From Chloranthus sessilifolius (lineage: Eukaryota > Streptophyta > Magnoliopsida > Chloranthales > Chloranthaceae), in assembly GCA_021018995.1 (NCBI GenBank), contig CM037588.1, forward strand, positions 80,139,765-80,203,764: DNA of 64,000 bases, read 5' to 3'. The position numbers and the translations under genes were made by a program. How positions within the stretch are numbered: position 1 is the first letter of the stretch; each line of letters starts with the position of its first letter. Below the pieces are notes generated by a model. The model saw only the letters and a list, made by a program, of their open reading frames with translations. It ran no database searches and was not told the origin of the DNA. Below, piece by piece: positions 10,741 through 22,440 of this stretch.

Positions 10741-10939
10741 CATCTTAGAGGAGAGAACCGTCACCATCGTAGGGGAGAGCAGAGAAGATAGGGAGAGGAG
10801 CGCTCTCCATATTGAGAATCCGAAAGTGCTTAACATGCCGCACACAGCAGATGACACCGATCTCCATCGATTTGAGTATGACTTCTCAGCCGTTACCTCC
10901 GAGTCGACTGAAAAAACCCCCACCAAAACTGGAGGAGGA

Positions 10940-11050
10940 ATGGATGCAGCTGTGTTCATGCTCCACAAATGGGGCCACCAGAAGGGAAAGGGGTTGGGCC
11001 TGCGCCTTCAAGGAAGAAGAGACCCCATCAGGGCCAGGGGGCAGTAAACC
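10940..11050 (+). pseudogene. G-patch segment after the protease, copy B
   Basis: MLHKWGHQKGKGLGLRLQGR matches the G-patch pattern (hydrophobic, then G-x-x-x-G-x-G-L-G, then G). G-patch domains next to retroviral-type proteases are known and are linked to nucleic-acid binding. The same segment is seen beside the other Tat protease (complement of about 40870-40990, KKGKGLGPRLQGRREL). Confidence 0.75.
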
Positions 11051-11879
11051 AAATTCAGCCTGGGCTACAGGCCCATTGAAGAAGAAGTCAGAGAGGCCAA
11101 GGAAAAGATAAAAGCTGCAGCAGTCGCCAGGACCAGAGGAATCGACCTAGAAGAAGAAACTCCTGCCCGACCCCACATCTGTCAAACCTTTGTGAGCGTC
11201 GGGGTGGTAAAGATTGATCTAAATGGGGAGACAAGGGTAGCCCCACACAAGCCTGTTTTTGCCCATCCCACCAACCCTTACATCACCCCCCCAGACCTCG
11301 AGGTGGACTTAGCCACCCTCTCCTTATTTGAGGAGGAAGTCCCCCGGTTCACCCATCACTCTAGCACCAGCCACTTTGGGCCCATCCTAACCATAGAGGA
11401 TATGGTCCCAGAGGATCCCTCCTTAAACATGTTGAGGGAGGAACTCCAAGAGCCGACCAATGTCGCTTCCAACCAAAGAGGTAAAGGCCAAGGCTCTTAG
11501 GTAAGTAACTGGGCATCTTTACCCTAACTCCTGGGAGCCACCAAATGTCGTGAATATGGCACCGGCTCTCCAAAAAAAAAACAACCTGTAAAAAGTGAGG
11601 TTAGCCTCTGGGACACTCTACCCTGTATATATAGAGATCCACCTAGCCAAGGGCCGACCGCCAAAAAAATGCAAAATACCATAAAAATAGAAAAAATACC
11701 AATTCTAAAAATATTATTCTTTAAAATTCCTAATAAAATTAAAAATGATGTCGTGATACCCGTCCCACATGAAGCCGACCCCTTTCCTGTAGAAATACAA
11801 GAAGAGATAGGAGTCACGAGTCTGGGAGAAGAAGGTCAAGTCGATGAGCTCCCCAATGAGCTCCTCAAATAATTTGTCG

Positions 11880-13190
11880 ATTTTGAGCCTGACCCTACCC
11901 CGATCGTCGAGGAGATGGAGGACGTCAATTTGGGCACCAAAGAGGCCCCTAAAATCACCAAAATCGGAACATCGATGTCCCCTGCATGGAGAAAAAGTAT
12001 GATAGACTTCCTTCAGTCATACCAAGACGTCTTCGCATTGTCGTATGAAGACATGCCTGGTTTGGATACCGATCTGGTTGAGCATGAGCTGCCACTCTAC
12101 CCTGATATTAAGTCGGTTAAATAGAAGCTGAGACGCCTCTGACCTGAATGGATATTGAAGGTGAAGGACGATGTCATTAAGCAGTATGATGTGGGTTTCC
12201 TCATGGTATCCATGTACCCGCAATGGCTGGCCAATATCATCCCCATACCAAAGAAGGATGGGAAGGTTTGGATGTGCATTGATTTCTGAAATCTCAACAA
12301 GGAAAGCCCTAAGGATGACTTTCCGTTACCACACATCGATATCTTGGTTGATAACACTGCTAAGCACGGAATGCTCTCATTCATGGATGGATTCTTGGGC
12401 TACAATCAGATTAAGATGGCAGAGGCTGACCGAGAAAAGACTGCGTTCATCACTCCCTGGGGTTCCTTCTGTTACAAGGTGATGCCATTCGGGCTCAGGA
12501 ATGCTGGGGCAACCTACCAGAGAGCAATGACGACCCTATTTCACGACATGATGCACTGAGAGATCGAAGTGTATGTCGATGACATGATTGCCAAATCGTC
12601 GGAAAGGGATGACCACTTTGTAAACCTTCAGAAGCTGTTCGAGAGGTTGAGAAAGTACAGGTTGCAGTTGAATCCCCAAAAGTGTGCATTCGGTGTTATG
12701 TCTGGAAAACTGTTAGGCTTTATCGTCAGTAGGAGAGGGATTAAGGTCAATCCGACCAAGATCAAGGCCATCACTGAAATGCCACCACCGTCTACAGAGA
12801 AGGAGGTCAGAGGATTTTTAGGCAGAATCTAGTACATCACTCGGTTCATTGCATAGTTAACTCCGATATGCACACCGATCTTCAAACTACTAAGAAAGGA
12901 CTCACCAGTTGAGTGGAATGATGAATGGCAAGCTGCATTTGACAAAATCAAGGGATACCTCCTAAATCCTCCAGTATTGGTACCACTTGTACCCAATAGA
13001 ACCTTGATAATGTACCTGCCCATGATGGAGTTTTCCATGGGTTGTGTGTTTAGACAGCATGATGAGACAGGAAGAAGAGAGCAGGTCATGTACTACCTGA
13101 GCAAGAAGTTCACTAATTATGAGACACGCTATTCTCATCTGGAGAAGGCATGTATAGCGCTCGTGTGGGCTACTCAAAGACTTTGACGCT
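11880..13190 (+). pseudogene. pol: Reverse transcriptase and RNase H of Tat copy B
   Basis: Segments in order: DFLQSYQDVFALSYEDMPGL (entry of gypsy RT); SFMDGFLGYNQIKMAEADRE and TAFITPWGSFCYKVMPFGLR; the polymerase site VYVDDMIAKS at about 12570; the connection LGFIVSRRGIKVNPTKIKAI; then RNase H with EFSMGCVFRQHDETGRREQV and YYLSKKFTNYETRYSHLEKA. Role in the family: copying the RNA into DNA and removing the RNA strand. Several breaks; fossil. Confidence 0.9.
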
Positions 13191-13429
13191 ACCTGTTATC
13201 CCAAGCCGTTGTACTTCTAGCACGGATGGATCCGTTGAAGTACCTGTTCGAGAAACCTGCTCTCACTGGTCGAACTGCATGATGGCAACTTTTATTATCT
13301 AAGTTTGACATCACGTACGTCACTCAGAAATCAATCAAGGGGCAGGCGCCCGCTAATCATCTTGCTGAGAATCCTCTGCCAGATTACAAGCCACTAAAGA
13401 CTGAATTCCTCGATGAGGACATCCTGTTC

Positions 13430-13870
13430 ATGACAGAAGAGGATATGAAGGAAACAGAGGAGTCCTGGGTAATGCACTTTGATGGGGCATCGCATGTCAA
13501 GGGCCAAGGATTTGGCACCATCCTAATTTCACCAAAAGGATCCCATGTACCGGTCTCTATCAAACTCAACTTCCCTTGCACTAACAATATTGCTGAGTAC
13601 GAAGCTTGCGTCGCTGGTCTACAGGCAGCTCTGGATCAGAATGTAACTCACCTTCGAGTATTTGGTGATTCACAGTTAATCATATGTCAGACAAATGGTG
13701 ACTGGAAGACGAAAGATGAGAAACTAATCCCCTATCATGAACACCTTAAGGATCTGATAGCTTGCTTCCAAGATGTAACTTTCTCGTACGTTCGCCGGAT
13801 AAGGATTCGCTTTGCCGATGCATTAGCAACTTTGGCGTCAATGATTGAAATCCCCTTTGGTGTCAAGATG
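13430..13870 (+). pseudogene. aRNH: Second, archaeal-type RNase H (Tat hallmark)
   Basis: WVMHFDGASHVKGQGFG, then NNIAEYEACVAGLQAAL, VFGDSQLIICQTNGDWK and RFADALATLASMI carry the D-E-D-D series of an RNase H1-like fold. It lies after the normal gypsy RNase H and before integrase. This dual arrangement is diagnostic of the Tat clade. It is one of the longest open stretches of copy B (264 codons from 13430). Confidence 0.9.
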
Positions 13871-14039
13871 AAGCCGATCATGATCGAGCAGAGGAATGAG
13901 CTGGCCTTCTGCCTCCAGATTGAGGAACCTACAAAGCCTGATGATGAGCCACCTTGGTTCTCAGATATCAAGAATTTCCTCGAGATCCTAACTTTCCCAG
14001 AGGGTACATCCAAGACAGATCGACGAACCATTCAACGTT

Positions 14040-15205
14040 TAGCGGCAGGTTACATCATTGGCGGGGAATGCCTCTACAAGCGATCATATAATAACATCTT
14101 ACTCAGGTGCCTCACTGAAACTGAAGCGGTCAATATTATGAAAGAAATCCATGAGGGAGTATGCGGAGCCCACATCAGCTGTTGCATGCTCACTAAGAAA
14201 ATGCTACGGCAAGGATACTTTTAGACCACCATGGAATCGGATTATTGTAAACATGTCCAGAAATGCTACAAGTGTCAAGAACACTCCTGTCTGATACACG
14301 TTCCTGCCATTGATCTTCACTGCATGACCACTCCTTGGCCATTTGCTACCTGGGGCCTTGACGTTGTCGGAATGATTAATCTGAAAGCATCAAACGGACA
14401 TTGGTTCATCCTCATCACCGTTGAATACTTCACCAAGGGGGTAGAAGCAGCGTCATTTGCCAACATCACGGTCGATCACGTTGAGAAGTTCATCAAGAAC
14501 AACATCATTTGCAGATTCGGTGTGCCCAAGGATATCGTCACTGATAATGGCACTAATTTTGCTAATAGGCGCATCCGGGCCTTGTGTGAGTAGTTCCAGA
14601 TCAAGCATCATCTATCATCCCCATATAGGCCTCAAACGAACAGAGCTATAGAAGCGGCCAACAAAACTCTTATCCACATTCTGGAGAAGATGGTAATCAC
14701 TTACAGAGATTTGAGTGAGTAGTTACCCTTCGCACTTTCGGCCTATAGAACATCTATTCTCACCGCTACAGGGGCAACACCGTTCTCCCTTGTGTATGGA
14801 ACCGAGGTCGTCCTCCCGGTAGAGGTTGAAGTACCCTCGCTTCGAATCCTCATGGAATCAGGCTTACCTGAAGTAGAGAGAGAGAGATCCCACTTTGAAC
14901 AATTAAACTTATTGGACGAGAAGAGACTCCTAGCCTTGTGTCACACTCATGTTTACCAGGGGAGAATCGCACGTGCTTATAATAAACGTGTCCGCAGTCG
15001 AGATCTAAAGGTAGGAGACACTGTGCTGAAGAAGATTTTCCCATCCCTCCATGCCGATCCAAAAGGAAAGTTTAAGCCAAACTGGGAAGGACCATACGTC
15101 ATTCGAGACGTGCTGCCAGGATACGCCATCCGCCTCGCCACCATGGACGGAGATCATCTTCCTGAGCCCATCAGCGCTGGATACGTCCGACGGTTCTACT
15201 CTTAG
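14040..15205 (+). pseudogene. int: Integrase of Tat copy B
   Basis: An N-terminal zinc finger (HEGVCGAHISCCML, then C-x-x-C in CYKCQEHS) is followed by the core: TWGLDVVGMINL, GVPKDIVTDNGTNFAN and RAIEAANKTL for the D-D-E triad. The C-terminal part reads VGDTVLKKIFPSL, KFKPNWEGPYVIRDVLPGYA and GDHLPEPISAGYVRRFY, which ends pol. Role in the family: insertion of the cDNA. A few breaks. Confidence 0.9.
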
Positions 15206-15384
15206 TCTATTGCGATAAAGTAAGTATTGATGAAACAGATATGTAACTGCTTAAGAACCCCCCAAAAGAGGCTATCATTCCAAACACTGTAGCCCAAAAA
15301 AACATCCCTAAAAATGTTAATACCCTTTGCTACCCCATTTGAGCCTAGGCCATTCTTTGAATAAACCCATTCCCAAAAAAAAAA

Positions 15385-15421
<37 letters not shown>

Positions 15422-16999
15422 CATATACCAAAAAAAAAGAAAGAGAGAAAAGATGCATGTGTATAAAGTTACTATCAAATCCAAAAAAATTGAAAAAAGT
15501 AAAACCTCAAAAAGAGATTGCCTTAAATGGAGGAAAAAGAATAACAAAAAAAAAAAAATGTGTGTGTAGAAGAATCACGGGGCATGTACAATAGAAATCC
15601 CCAAGGAAGAAAGTATGTTGAGAAAACTGAAGCCGTATCAAGGAAACCCTTTTACCCCAGCATACCTTCAAACCCTAACCTAATCCATGGCAAAGCTACA
15701 CCTCGAAGGAAGCCCTTTTTGTAGGATCACAAGCAGTCATAACATCTGTCAAAGCCAACATGAGCCGAGTCGTGAGACGACACCAGAGCTTCATCCAGCC
15801 GGTTATGACAGAATCAGTGTCCATGTCGTGGCTTTCTGGTTCTTGAGAAAAAAATAATAATAAAATAAGAAGAAAGAAAAAAATTAATTTGAGTTCAAAG
15901 CAAAATGGGCATGGTGAAAACCCGCAAGGGCACCACGGGTAAAAACAATGACTTCACGCGGACGAAGTGAAAACCTGAAAAGGCACTTGGGGTAAGAGAG
16001 CAAACCCATGGACGTGGTGAAAACCCGAAAGGGCGCTACGAGTAAAAACAGAGATGACAGGCATAGCGAAAACCTGTCTTGGGCGCTGTGAGCAAAAATG
16101 TCAAGAAAAGAGAGATTAGGAGAGGATTTGTTCTGGCTCGCCTATTTTAGTCTGGACCCCTTGAGCCTCTACTCCCCTTTGCTAGGCCGCTCATGTTAAA
16201 ATTGGATCGGATCCTGATCAAGTATGTCATCTCTACTGCGTCATCTAACACATGACCAAAGGTAAAGGCAGAAAACCAATCAATCTCGGGGAAGCTGACC
16301 TATCCATGTTTAAAAAGAAAAACCAGAGCCTCATAAACAGGGTTCGACCATGCTCAAAAAAGGACCCACCAGTTGGCCTCGTAAATACCGACATCACAAA
16401 AAGGAGAAGGAGAAAAGGAGAAAATTTCAAAAAAGATAATAGATTTTCCTTTTCCATAAAAAGCCTCACACTGTGTAGGAGGAAAATTTTAAAAAAGATA
16501 ATAGATTTTTCTTTTCCATAAAAAGCCTCACACTGTGTAGGAGAAAATTTTAAAAAAGATAATAGATTTTCCTTTTCCATAAAAAGCCTCACACTGTGTA
16601 GGCGAAAATTTTCAAAAAAGATAATAGATTTTCCTTTTCCATAAAGTGCCTTACACTGTATAGGGGAAATTTTCAAAAAAGATAATAGATTTTCCTTTTC
16701 CATAAAAAGCCTTACGTTGCGAGACGTATGAAAGAAAATTCGAACACCAAAAAAAAAAAAAAAATATATATATATATAGCAAATTTCATTTCTTTTCTTA
16801 CAGCGTTACGTGTGAAGTGTCACGTCTCAAAAAGATAACAACAAGGCACACTTTCTATTTTCTGCTTTCTTTACAAGTATATAAAAAAAAACAATAAACA
16901 AAAAAGAAGAAACAACCCAAAAAAAAGGGAAAGAGATCTCTGTTAAGGGGCATCAGCCCCCCCTTTGTGTATATGATCTATGGTATGTACAGGACCAGG
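15206..16999 (+). other. 3' non-coding region of copy B, first part
   Basis: No gene. It contains an A-run followed by (AT)n(GT)n at about 15377-15420, and further A-rich tracts to 15560. Four degenerate copies of a unit reading GTGAAAACCCGAAAGGGCGC then GAGTAAAAAC lie at about 15905-16100; such units are common downstream of pol in plant Tat elements. A five-copy tandem repeat follows at 16420-16715, then an A-run with (AT)n at about 16750-16778. Lys-rich small ORFs here are low-complexity artefacts. Confidence 0.7.
16420..16715. repeat. Tandem repeat, about 61 bp x 5
   Basis: Unit words in order: GAAAATTTTAAAAAAGATAA, TAGATTTTCCTTTTCCATAA and AAAGCCTCACACTGTGTAGG. CACACTGTGTAGG contains the palindrome CACACTGTG. 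The five units differ by only a few bases, which indicates recent local amplification. The minus-strand ORF running through it (repeating MEKENLLSFLK) is a consequence of unit length and is not taken as a gene. Confidence 0.9.
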
Positions 17000-18650
17000 T
17001 CAGGGGCAGGAACCACGCTTCAAGGCACTGATCTCTGCAAGAAGAGAGTCCTCACAGGCATTTCGATCAGACAACCACCTACCATGAAGACTCTTCTGCC
17101 GCCTCCATGAAGCGTCAGCTGCACTACGAGACTCAGTCAAAAGCCTAATCAACCGAAGAACCTCTCTCTCGGCCGTAGCAGCTATCACCTCTGCAATCTC
17201 AGCTCTGGCCCTTTCCTTCTCCAAAGCCTCAGTCAAAGCCAGCCTCTCTACAGAAAGAGACTCAATCCTAGTCTGGAGTATCATTTCCTTGTATGGCCAG
17301 GGCCCCGTCTCTATCACATCTATCGAAACCGGGCTAGGGGCAGGTAAGACCTCGGATGCCAGCCAAACCTTGTAATCAGAAGAGAGAGCGCCCCCCGGAA
17401 CTAAGTTGCACATGTGCGCCGATTGGTGGGTCTCCCAGAGGACTGCTCTGCGGTCTAGGTCACTGAGAGAACCCCAAGAGAATATCAGAGAGCACAAGGG
17501 CGGCCTCACAGTGCATGACACGTGTGGGGTATATCCGAATTGGCAAAGCACCCAAGATGGGAAATAGTAGGTACTGCCAGTCAACCCCAAAAACGTGATA
17601 CCCTCACAATCCCGAGAGCGGACAATCGAAAAGGTGCCGTCCATCTAGGGAAGTTTCCAGATCAACTCCACATCAAATAGCCATAAGCTCAGTTCTTCAA
17701 TACTCCCATAAGGCAACCTTGAGCACCGGGTCAAAAAGCCCCGAGCCACATCCCCTCTTACTAAGCAAAATCTCGGCACAGGCCCCATGATAGCAAAATG
17801 CTCTCCTAGCCAAATCTAAATGAGGAGTGGACTCCCGCTAAGAATCCCAACCTGGCCCTAGGCCAAGGCATCCAAGCCCCAATACATCTCAGCCAAGACC
17901 AAATGTACCAGTGAATGACCTCCCTCCAATTCGGCCAAGACATCGCATAACCCAAGAGAAAAGGTCTTGCCCCCAGTAAAGAAGAGAACCTCTGATAGCA
18001 AATAAAGGGCAAAGGCCTTTACATTGAAAGGATCTTGGATAGGCAACTTTCGGAGACTCAAGTCTTCGAAATGTTCTCTTAGGAATTTCATCGAACAACT
18101 GGTGCGCCCCTCGACGAGGCCCTTCTCATACCCACCCTTTTTTAAACCAAGAATCTAGTGAACCGCCTTTGCATACCCCGGTTTCGACACCACTTTGGCG
18201 AGTCCCCGATGCATCCTCAAGCCGATAATAGAGGCTAGCTCTTCCAAGGTTGGGGTAAGCTCCCTAGACCCAAATCTGAAGACATGGGCCCTATGGTCCC
18301 ACAATGCCAAAGCCGCTTGCAAGAGATTGGGCAACAGAGGAATAGCAAGGAGGGAGGAAAGGCGAGATAACCCGAGGTGATCCAGATGAGCAAGCTCGCC
18401 CTCGGCCAAGCTATCACACCATTTTTGCAAAAAACTGGGCCCCGGGTCCAAACAGGGAAGTATACTAGCCCCAGCCCCTGTATGTGAACTTGGGCCCTTT
18501 TTAGGAAGCGAGTCCATGGACGTACAAAGATGTTCTTTATAAAAATCAGCCAATGTAGGGCGACGGACCCGCTTAGAAAAAAAAAGAGAGAGAAAAGAAA
18601 GAAAAAAGAGAGGGGCAAAAAGGCCAAGCCTGGATGAAAGGAGAGGCAAA
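17000..18650 (-). pseudogene. Antisense plant-mobile-domain-type gene 1 (DUF7745-like)
   Basis: Three segments on the minus strand agree with one protein type. From 18649: RRPTLADFYKEHLC, SFLQKWCDSLAEGELAHLDH and ALWDHRAHVFRFGSRELTPT followed by LEELASIIGL, which is the hallmark 'W-D-x-x-x-x-x-F-R-F-G-x-x-E-L-T-P-T-L-E-E' of the family. Middle: AFALYLLSEVLFFTGGKTFS and LAELEGGHSLVHLVLAEMYW. End (17000-17644): TFLGLTGSTYYFPSWVLCQF, then an Arg/Glu/Ala-rich coiled coil. Known role: plant mobile domains occur in Gypsy and Mutator-like elements, and host relatives (MAIL1, MAIN) act in silencing. The function of this copy is unknown. The hydrophobic N-terminus is encoded by a pyrimidine tract and may be intron. 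Palindromes lie just upstream. A few breaks. Confidence 0.72.
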
Positions 18651-18697
18651 GAAGGCTAGGTTCGGGTTATAAAGAACCCGTTGAGCCCAGTGATATG

Positions 18698-18863
18698 AGG
18701 CGTATATATTATATACGCCAAGGCAAAAATGAAAATATTCTGCTAGGCGTATATATTATATACGCTAATGCAAAATGCAAAACATTCTCCTAGGCGTATA
18801 TATTATATACGCCAAGGCAAAATTTTAAACTATTTTGCCAGGCGTATATAATATATACGCCCA
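18698..18863. repeat. Third palindrome cluster of copy B, upstream of antisense gene 1
   Basis: Four copies at about 18698-18722, 18743-18768, 18791-18816 and 18839-18863, spaced 46-48 bp. All have the GTATA half-site, and three are perfect in the core. The cluster starts about 50 bp upstream of the first ATG of the minus-strand gene, so it occupies the promoter side. Confidence 0.92.
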
Positions 18864-19249
18864 GTTAAAAATGCAGGGAAGTGTGGCTCCCCTCACATTA
18901 GTCCATTCTTTTTTACTTCCCCCAAGAGAGGGACGGGTTTCGCGTAGTCTACTTTTTCTCCCGAGGCAGCCCATAGTCGGGCATGCTTGCACACCCACGA
19001 GAAACCCTCAGATGACAAGGAATCCGTGGGTCGTATGCGGAGGATCATGTGCAGGGTTCAAACTCATCATTGGAGGGTCTCTGGCCTATTTCTTGCCAAG
19101 GAAAAGAAAACCATAACAGTGAAAAGATAACCAAACAAAGCATTCATATAAACCGTAAAAATCATTAAACCATTCAAAAGATTGTTGTAAAAAAAAAAAT
19201 TATTACATATCCCCCAATAAATCAAAGTCTAAACTATTTCACTGTTTCA
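18864..19249. other. Spacer between the two antisense genes
   Basis: No gene recognised. The 93-codon plus-strand ORF has no known domain. The right part (about 19120-19250) is A-rich and could hold the 3' end of antisense gene 2. Confidence 0.4.
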
Positions 19250-22200
19250 AAATTTCAAAAAATAAACTAGTCCTGGGCAGGCCCCTTTGACTTCTTCCGG
19301 CGTCGGGTCGCACTTTGAAAAGTACGGGTCTCCCCCACCCGAGTCCACACCTGAGAGATGCGGTCGAGTAGAGAGCGCGACTCCTTTTCGCGAGCACGCT
19401 GCATGAGCACACCAGAGGCCATTAGGTAGGGAAACAAGCAAAAAGTAAATAAGAAAATGATTAGATGCTGTCAATATTCACTCACCACCTCAGCCTCCCT
19501 AAGCCCGACAATGTTGCGATAGTATTCGACTTGGTTCACGGCCGATTCATAATTCTGCAGAGCAAAAAAAAAAAAGAGAGGTGTCAGTCACACAGGTCTT
19601 CGACATAATCTAAGAAAACAGAAGAGCAACGTAACAAGGGAGAGATTTCCCCAGGGATCAGCTCAGGGGGTGGGATCAGAATAGCTTCAACAGATATGCG
19701 TGCCTTCTCAGCCACATCGGCACACATACGCGACAGAAAGGCATCGTCCAAGCGCTTAAAAGTCCCTTGGACCTCAGTTGGCGAAATGCCGGAAGCGTAA
19801 GAACCGGAAGGGTCAGAAGGTCCAGCACCGATAGCCTCATCAGGAGCAGCTGCCTCATCCCCCTCATCTGAATCATCACCCTACCCAAACTATAGAGAGA
19901 AATAGTTTTTGTCGAAATAGCAGGGCAATCAAGGTAATCACATGGAAGGCTGCTAAATAAAAAGAGGAATGAACATTACCTGAGACCGCGAACCACCAAA
20001 AGCCAAAAAGTTGGCACCGGGCACGAACTAGGGCAGCAGAGAACGATAGGGCAGAGACTCATACCACATCTGATATCCTCCCGAAAAGAGAAGGTCATCA
20101 ATGGGGACCCCATGATGGAGAAAGTGAGTGGTAAGCGCTTCGGTAGAACCTTCAGGAGCCAATACATTAGCTGGAGGAGCTTGGGGCACAACAAAAAGAG
20201 GACGGTACTGATGAACCACCCTCTCTCCTAAGTAATAGGCCCTAGCCCAGGACCCATAGAAGAAAATGATGCGTCGATCTAACAAAAAATGACATGGACG
20301 CACTGCAGCCAGGTTCTAGAAGGGAGATCCGACGTAGGGGTCAAGGATGATCTGCTCATAAACAAAAAGGAGGAATATATACATTTGGTCAGAACCCACA
20401 CCACAAAAGAGCTATCAAATTTGCAAAGAGAGAAATTGTTATACCTGCTCAGGGATCAACAGATCAAACTAGGAGTGCAGCCCTAACTCCAGGTGCTTCA
20501 TGCCTACGTCCCGACGGCGGTTCGCATGCCAATTGCTCATAAGGGGGAACGTAGGAACTTCGGATAGAAGCAGAGGACGACCAGGTTGGAAATGTAGATA
20601 CCCCTAAACTTGAGAAAGCAAGTGGATAAAAACAGATTTGCCATAAAAGGGAAAAGTTTAACAAACTTAGACTAAAGGATAAAATACCTCAAGTGCGGGC
20701 CAAAAGCTCACAACGGAGCTGAACTCCCCAAGTATGGCTCGCACCAGGCTAGACATGAGCACCGCATAACCAGCACCGCCCCAATCAAACCGATGCACAG
20801 TGTCCCAGTTCACCATAACACTAAGAAGGGACAATGAGACCCACCCTCCACTGGTATTTGAAAGAAGAGCCTTACTCAAAAGGAACAACAGAGAAATACG
20901 GGCTAGCATCAGTGCACGCTCTGGCTCAAGATAAATGACCGCATCGGGCTGGCCCAAATCCACTAACTCATGAGGCTCAAACAGACTAACCAGCCAGGAT
21001 AACTTGACTTCAGAACCGCAAACGTTCCCGGAGGTTGGGTAGGCCCTATCAGCCGAGTCACCTCCTCCCTATCAGGCGTGTGGGTAGGTGTCACTAGCAC
21101 CCATCCAATGCGAACCCCAGTAATCATGGACCAGTCCGCAGGTGTAAGGGTCATCTCAGCCATGGCCATATGAAACATCATGGTCTCAGGGCGAAAGCAT
21201 TCTATCTGGGCCTTCACATAGGCCTTGTCGGCCCTCACGGCGAGGCATGAAATAAAATCTCCAAAACTGGCTTGAGCAAGTAGATCCTTCACCACCTAGG
21301 GAAGATAGAGTACGAGGTGCTGTAGATCGAACCAGCCACCCCAAAACATGATGTGTGGTAAAGGCTGCAAACAAAAGGGATCTGTCAAATAGGAGCAAAG
21401 TGGTATAATAAAGGCATCAAAGGAAAAGAAAAAGGGCTCATCTGTTTACCTGGCCAGCGATCCCAAAATTGGAGATATGGGTGTGCTGACAATGAAAGAG
21501 GCCGGTACGGGTGGCTTCACCTTGCATTTCATACCAGGGTTGAGAGGAGCATTGTGAAACGGTAAACTGCTCCCCATAAGGAGCATAGGCCATCTCTGGC
21601 CCCTCCTGTGGATCCTGCCCTTCGTCGCTGGACATCTGAAAATATGAAACACATCGGTATAACAAAGGGCTGCTAAAAAAAAAAAGAAGAGAAAGAGAAA
21701 AATAACAAAAAAGGCAAGCAAACAAAAGAGAAAAAAAAAAGCACTAATCCATCATGAAAGAAAAAAAAACAAATAAAAGGAAAAGAAAAATGATGATGAA
21801 TGATGAAGGATGATGATATATATAAATAATAAAAAAAATGATGATGAAAATGAATCAAAAAAGAGGAGCATAGGCATAAGGAATCACATATACTAAAATA
21901 AAAAAAGGAGGCATTAATCTTTCACCACAAAAAGGAAGAACATCAAGCATTTCAAACAAAAAAAAAGAGAGAAAGAGAAAAATAACAAAGAAAGCAAAAA
22001 GAAATAGAAGAAAAAAATGCACTAATTCATCATGAAAGAAAAAAACAAATAAAAAAAATTGATGATGAATGACGAAGGATGTTGATAAAAAAAATAAAAA
22101 ATGAAAATGAATGAAAAAAAAGTGGAGCCTAGGCATAAGGAAGAACATCAAGCATTTCAAAAAAAAAAAAAAATTATCAAAATCTAAAGGAAAGATGAGG

Positions 22201-22440
22201 GAGGGGTTGGTGATTACCTTCAATAGGAGGAGAAATAGATCCAAAAATTGGCGGAGAGTGAACGCTTTTAATCGGCACGCACGACTCCTAGTGATAGAAC
22301 TCAAGTAAAATCAAATTTAAAAACCCTAGAGGACTGTCCCGGACTTGAGAAGGAAGGAGGGAAGAAGATAGAATTTGAAAGAGAGGGACCCTTTTGTGCT
22401 TGGGCTCGGGCAGTTTTAAAATTGCCAAATTTTGGTCAGG
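19250..22440 (-). pseudogene. Antisense plant-mobile-domain gene 2 with introns
   Basis: A multi-exon gene can be read on the minus strand. A leader intron runs from 22217 (AAG|GTAATC) to 21636 (TATTTTCAG), directly before the ATG at 21635. The first coding exon (21635-21450, MSSDEGQDPQEG...) ends at CCAG|GTAAAC. The next starts after TTTGCAG at 21365 and carries the plant mobile domain: SFGDFISCLAVRADKAYVKA, then FRPETMMFHMAMAEMTLTPA and ITGVRIG, the 'E-x-x-R-P-E-T-x-x-F-H-x-x-x-x-E-M-T-x-T' signature. Later exons give ARISLLFLLSKALL with FDWGGAGYAVLMSSLVRA, EVPTFPLMSNWHAN, and RRIIFFYGSWARAYYLGERV, all in the order expected for the family. An acidic tail (DDSDEGDEAAAPDEA) follows at about 19870-19660. 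Introns imply that it is transcribed separately, opposite to the genomic RNA. About one or two breaks seen. Confidence 0.72.
21660..22216 (-). repeat. A-rich imperfect duplication inside the leader intron of gene 2
   Basis: Two related blocks of about 200 bp (about 21670-21890 and 21955-22160) share CACTAATCCATCATGAAAG-like, GATGATGAATGATGAAGGAT and AGGCATAAGG. The word AAGAACATCAAGCATTTCAA occurs at about 21937 and again at 22141. On the gene's strand this is a pyrimidine-rich intron. The Phe-rich ORFs read from it are not genes. Confidence 0.75.

Noticed and set aside
15327-15594. Lys-rich ORFs with Val-Cys repeats
   Set aside because: Product of A-runs and the (AT)n(GT)n microsatellite.
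16245-16703. 152-codon minus-strand ORF with repeating MEKENLLSFLK
   Set aside because: It exists only because the 61-bp tandem repeat stays open in one frame. No domain.
18698-18863. CRISPR-like array: four near-identical palindromic repeats with 20-25 bp spacers
   Set aside because: The context is a plant retrotransposon with introns, with no cas genes or leader. The same palindrome occurs in LTR and leader positions.
21446-22304. Phe/Leu-rich minus-strand ORFs resembling membrane proteins
   Set aside because: They are read from the pyrimidine-rich leader intron of antisense gene 2. The apparent membrane segments are T-runs.
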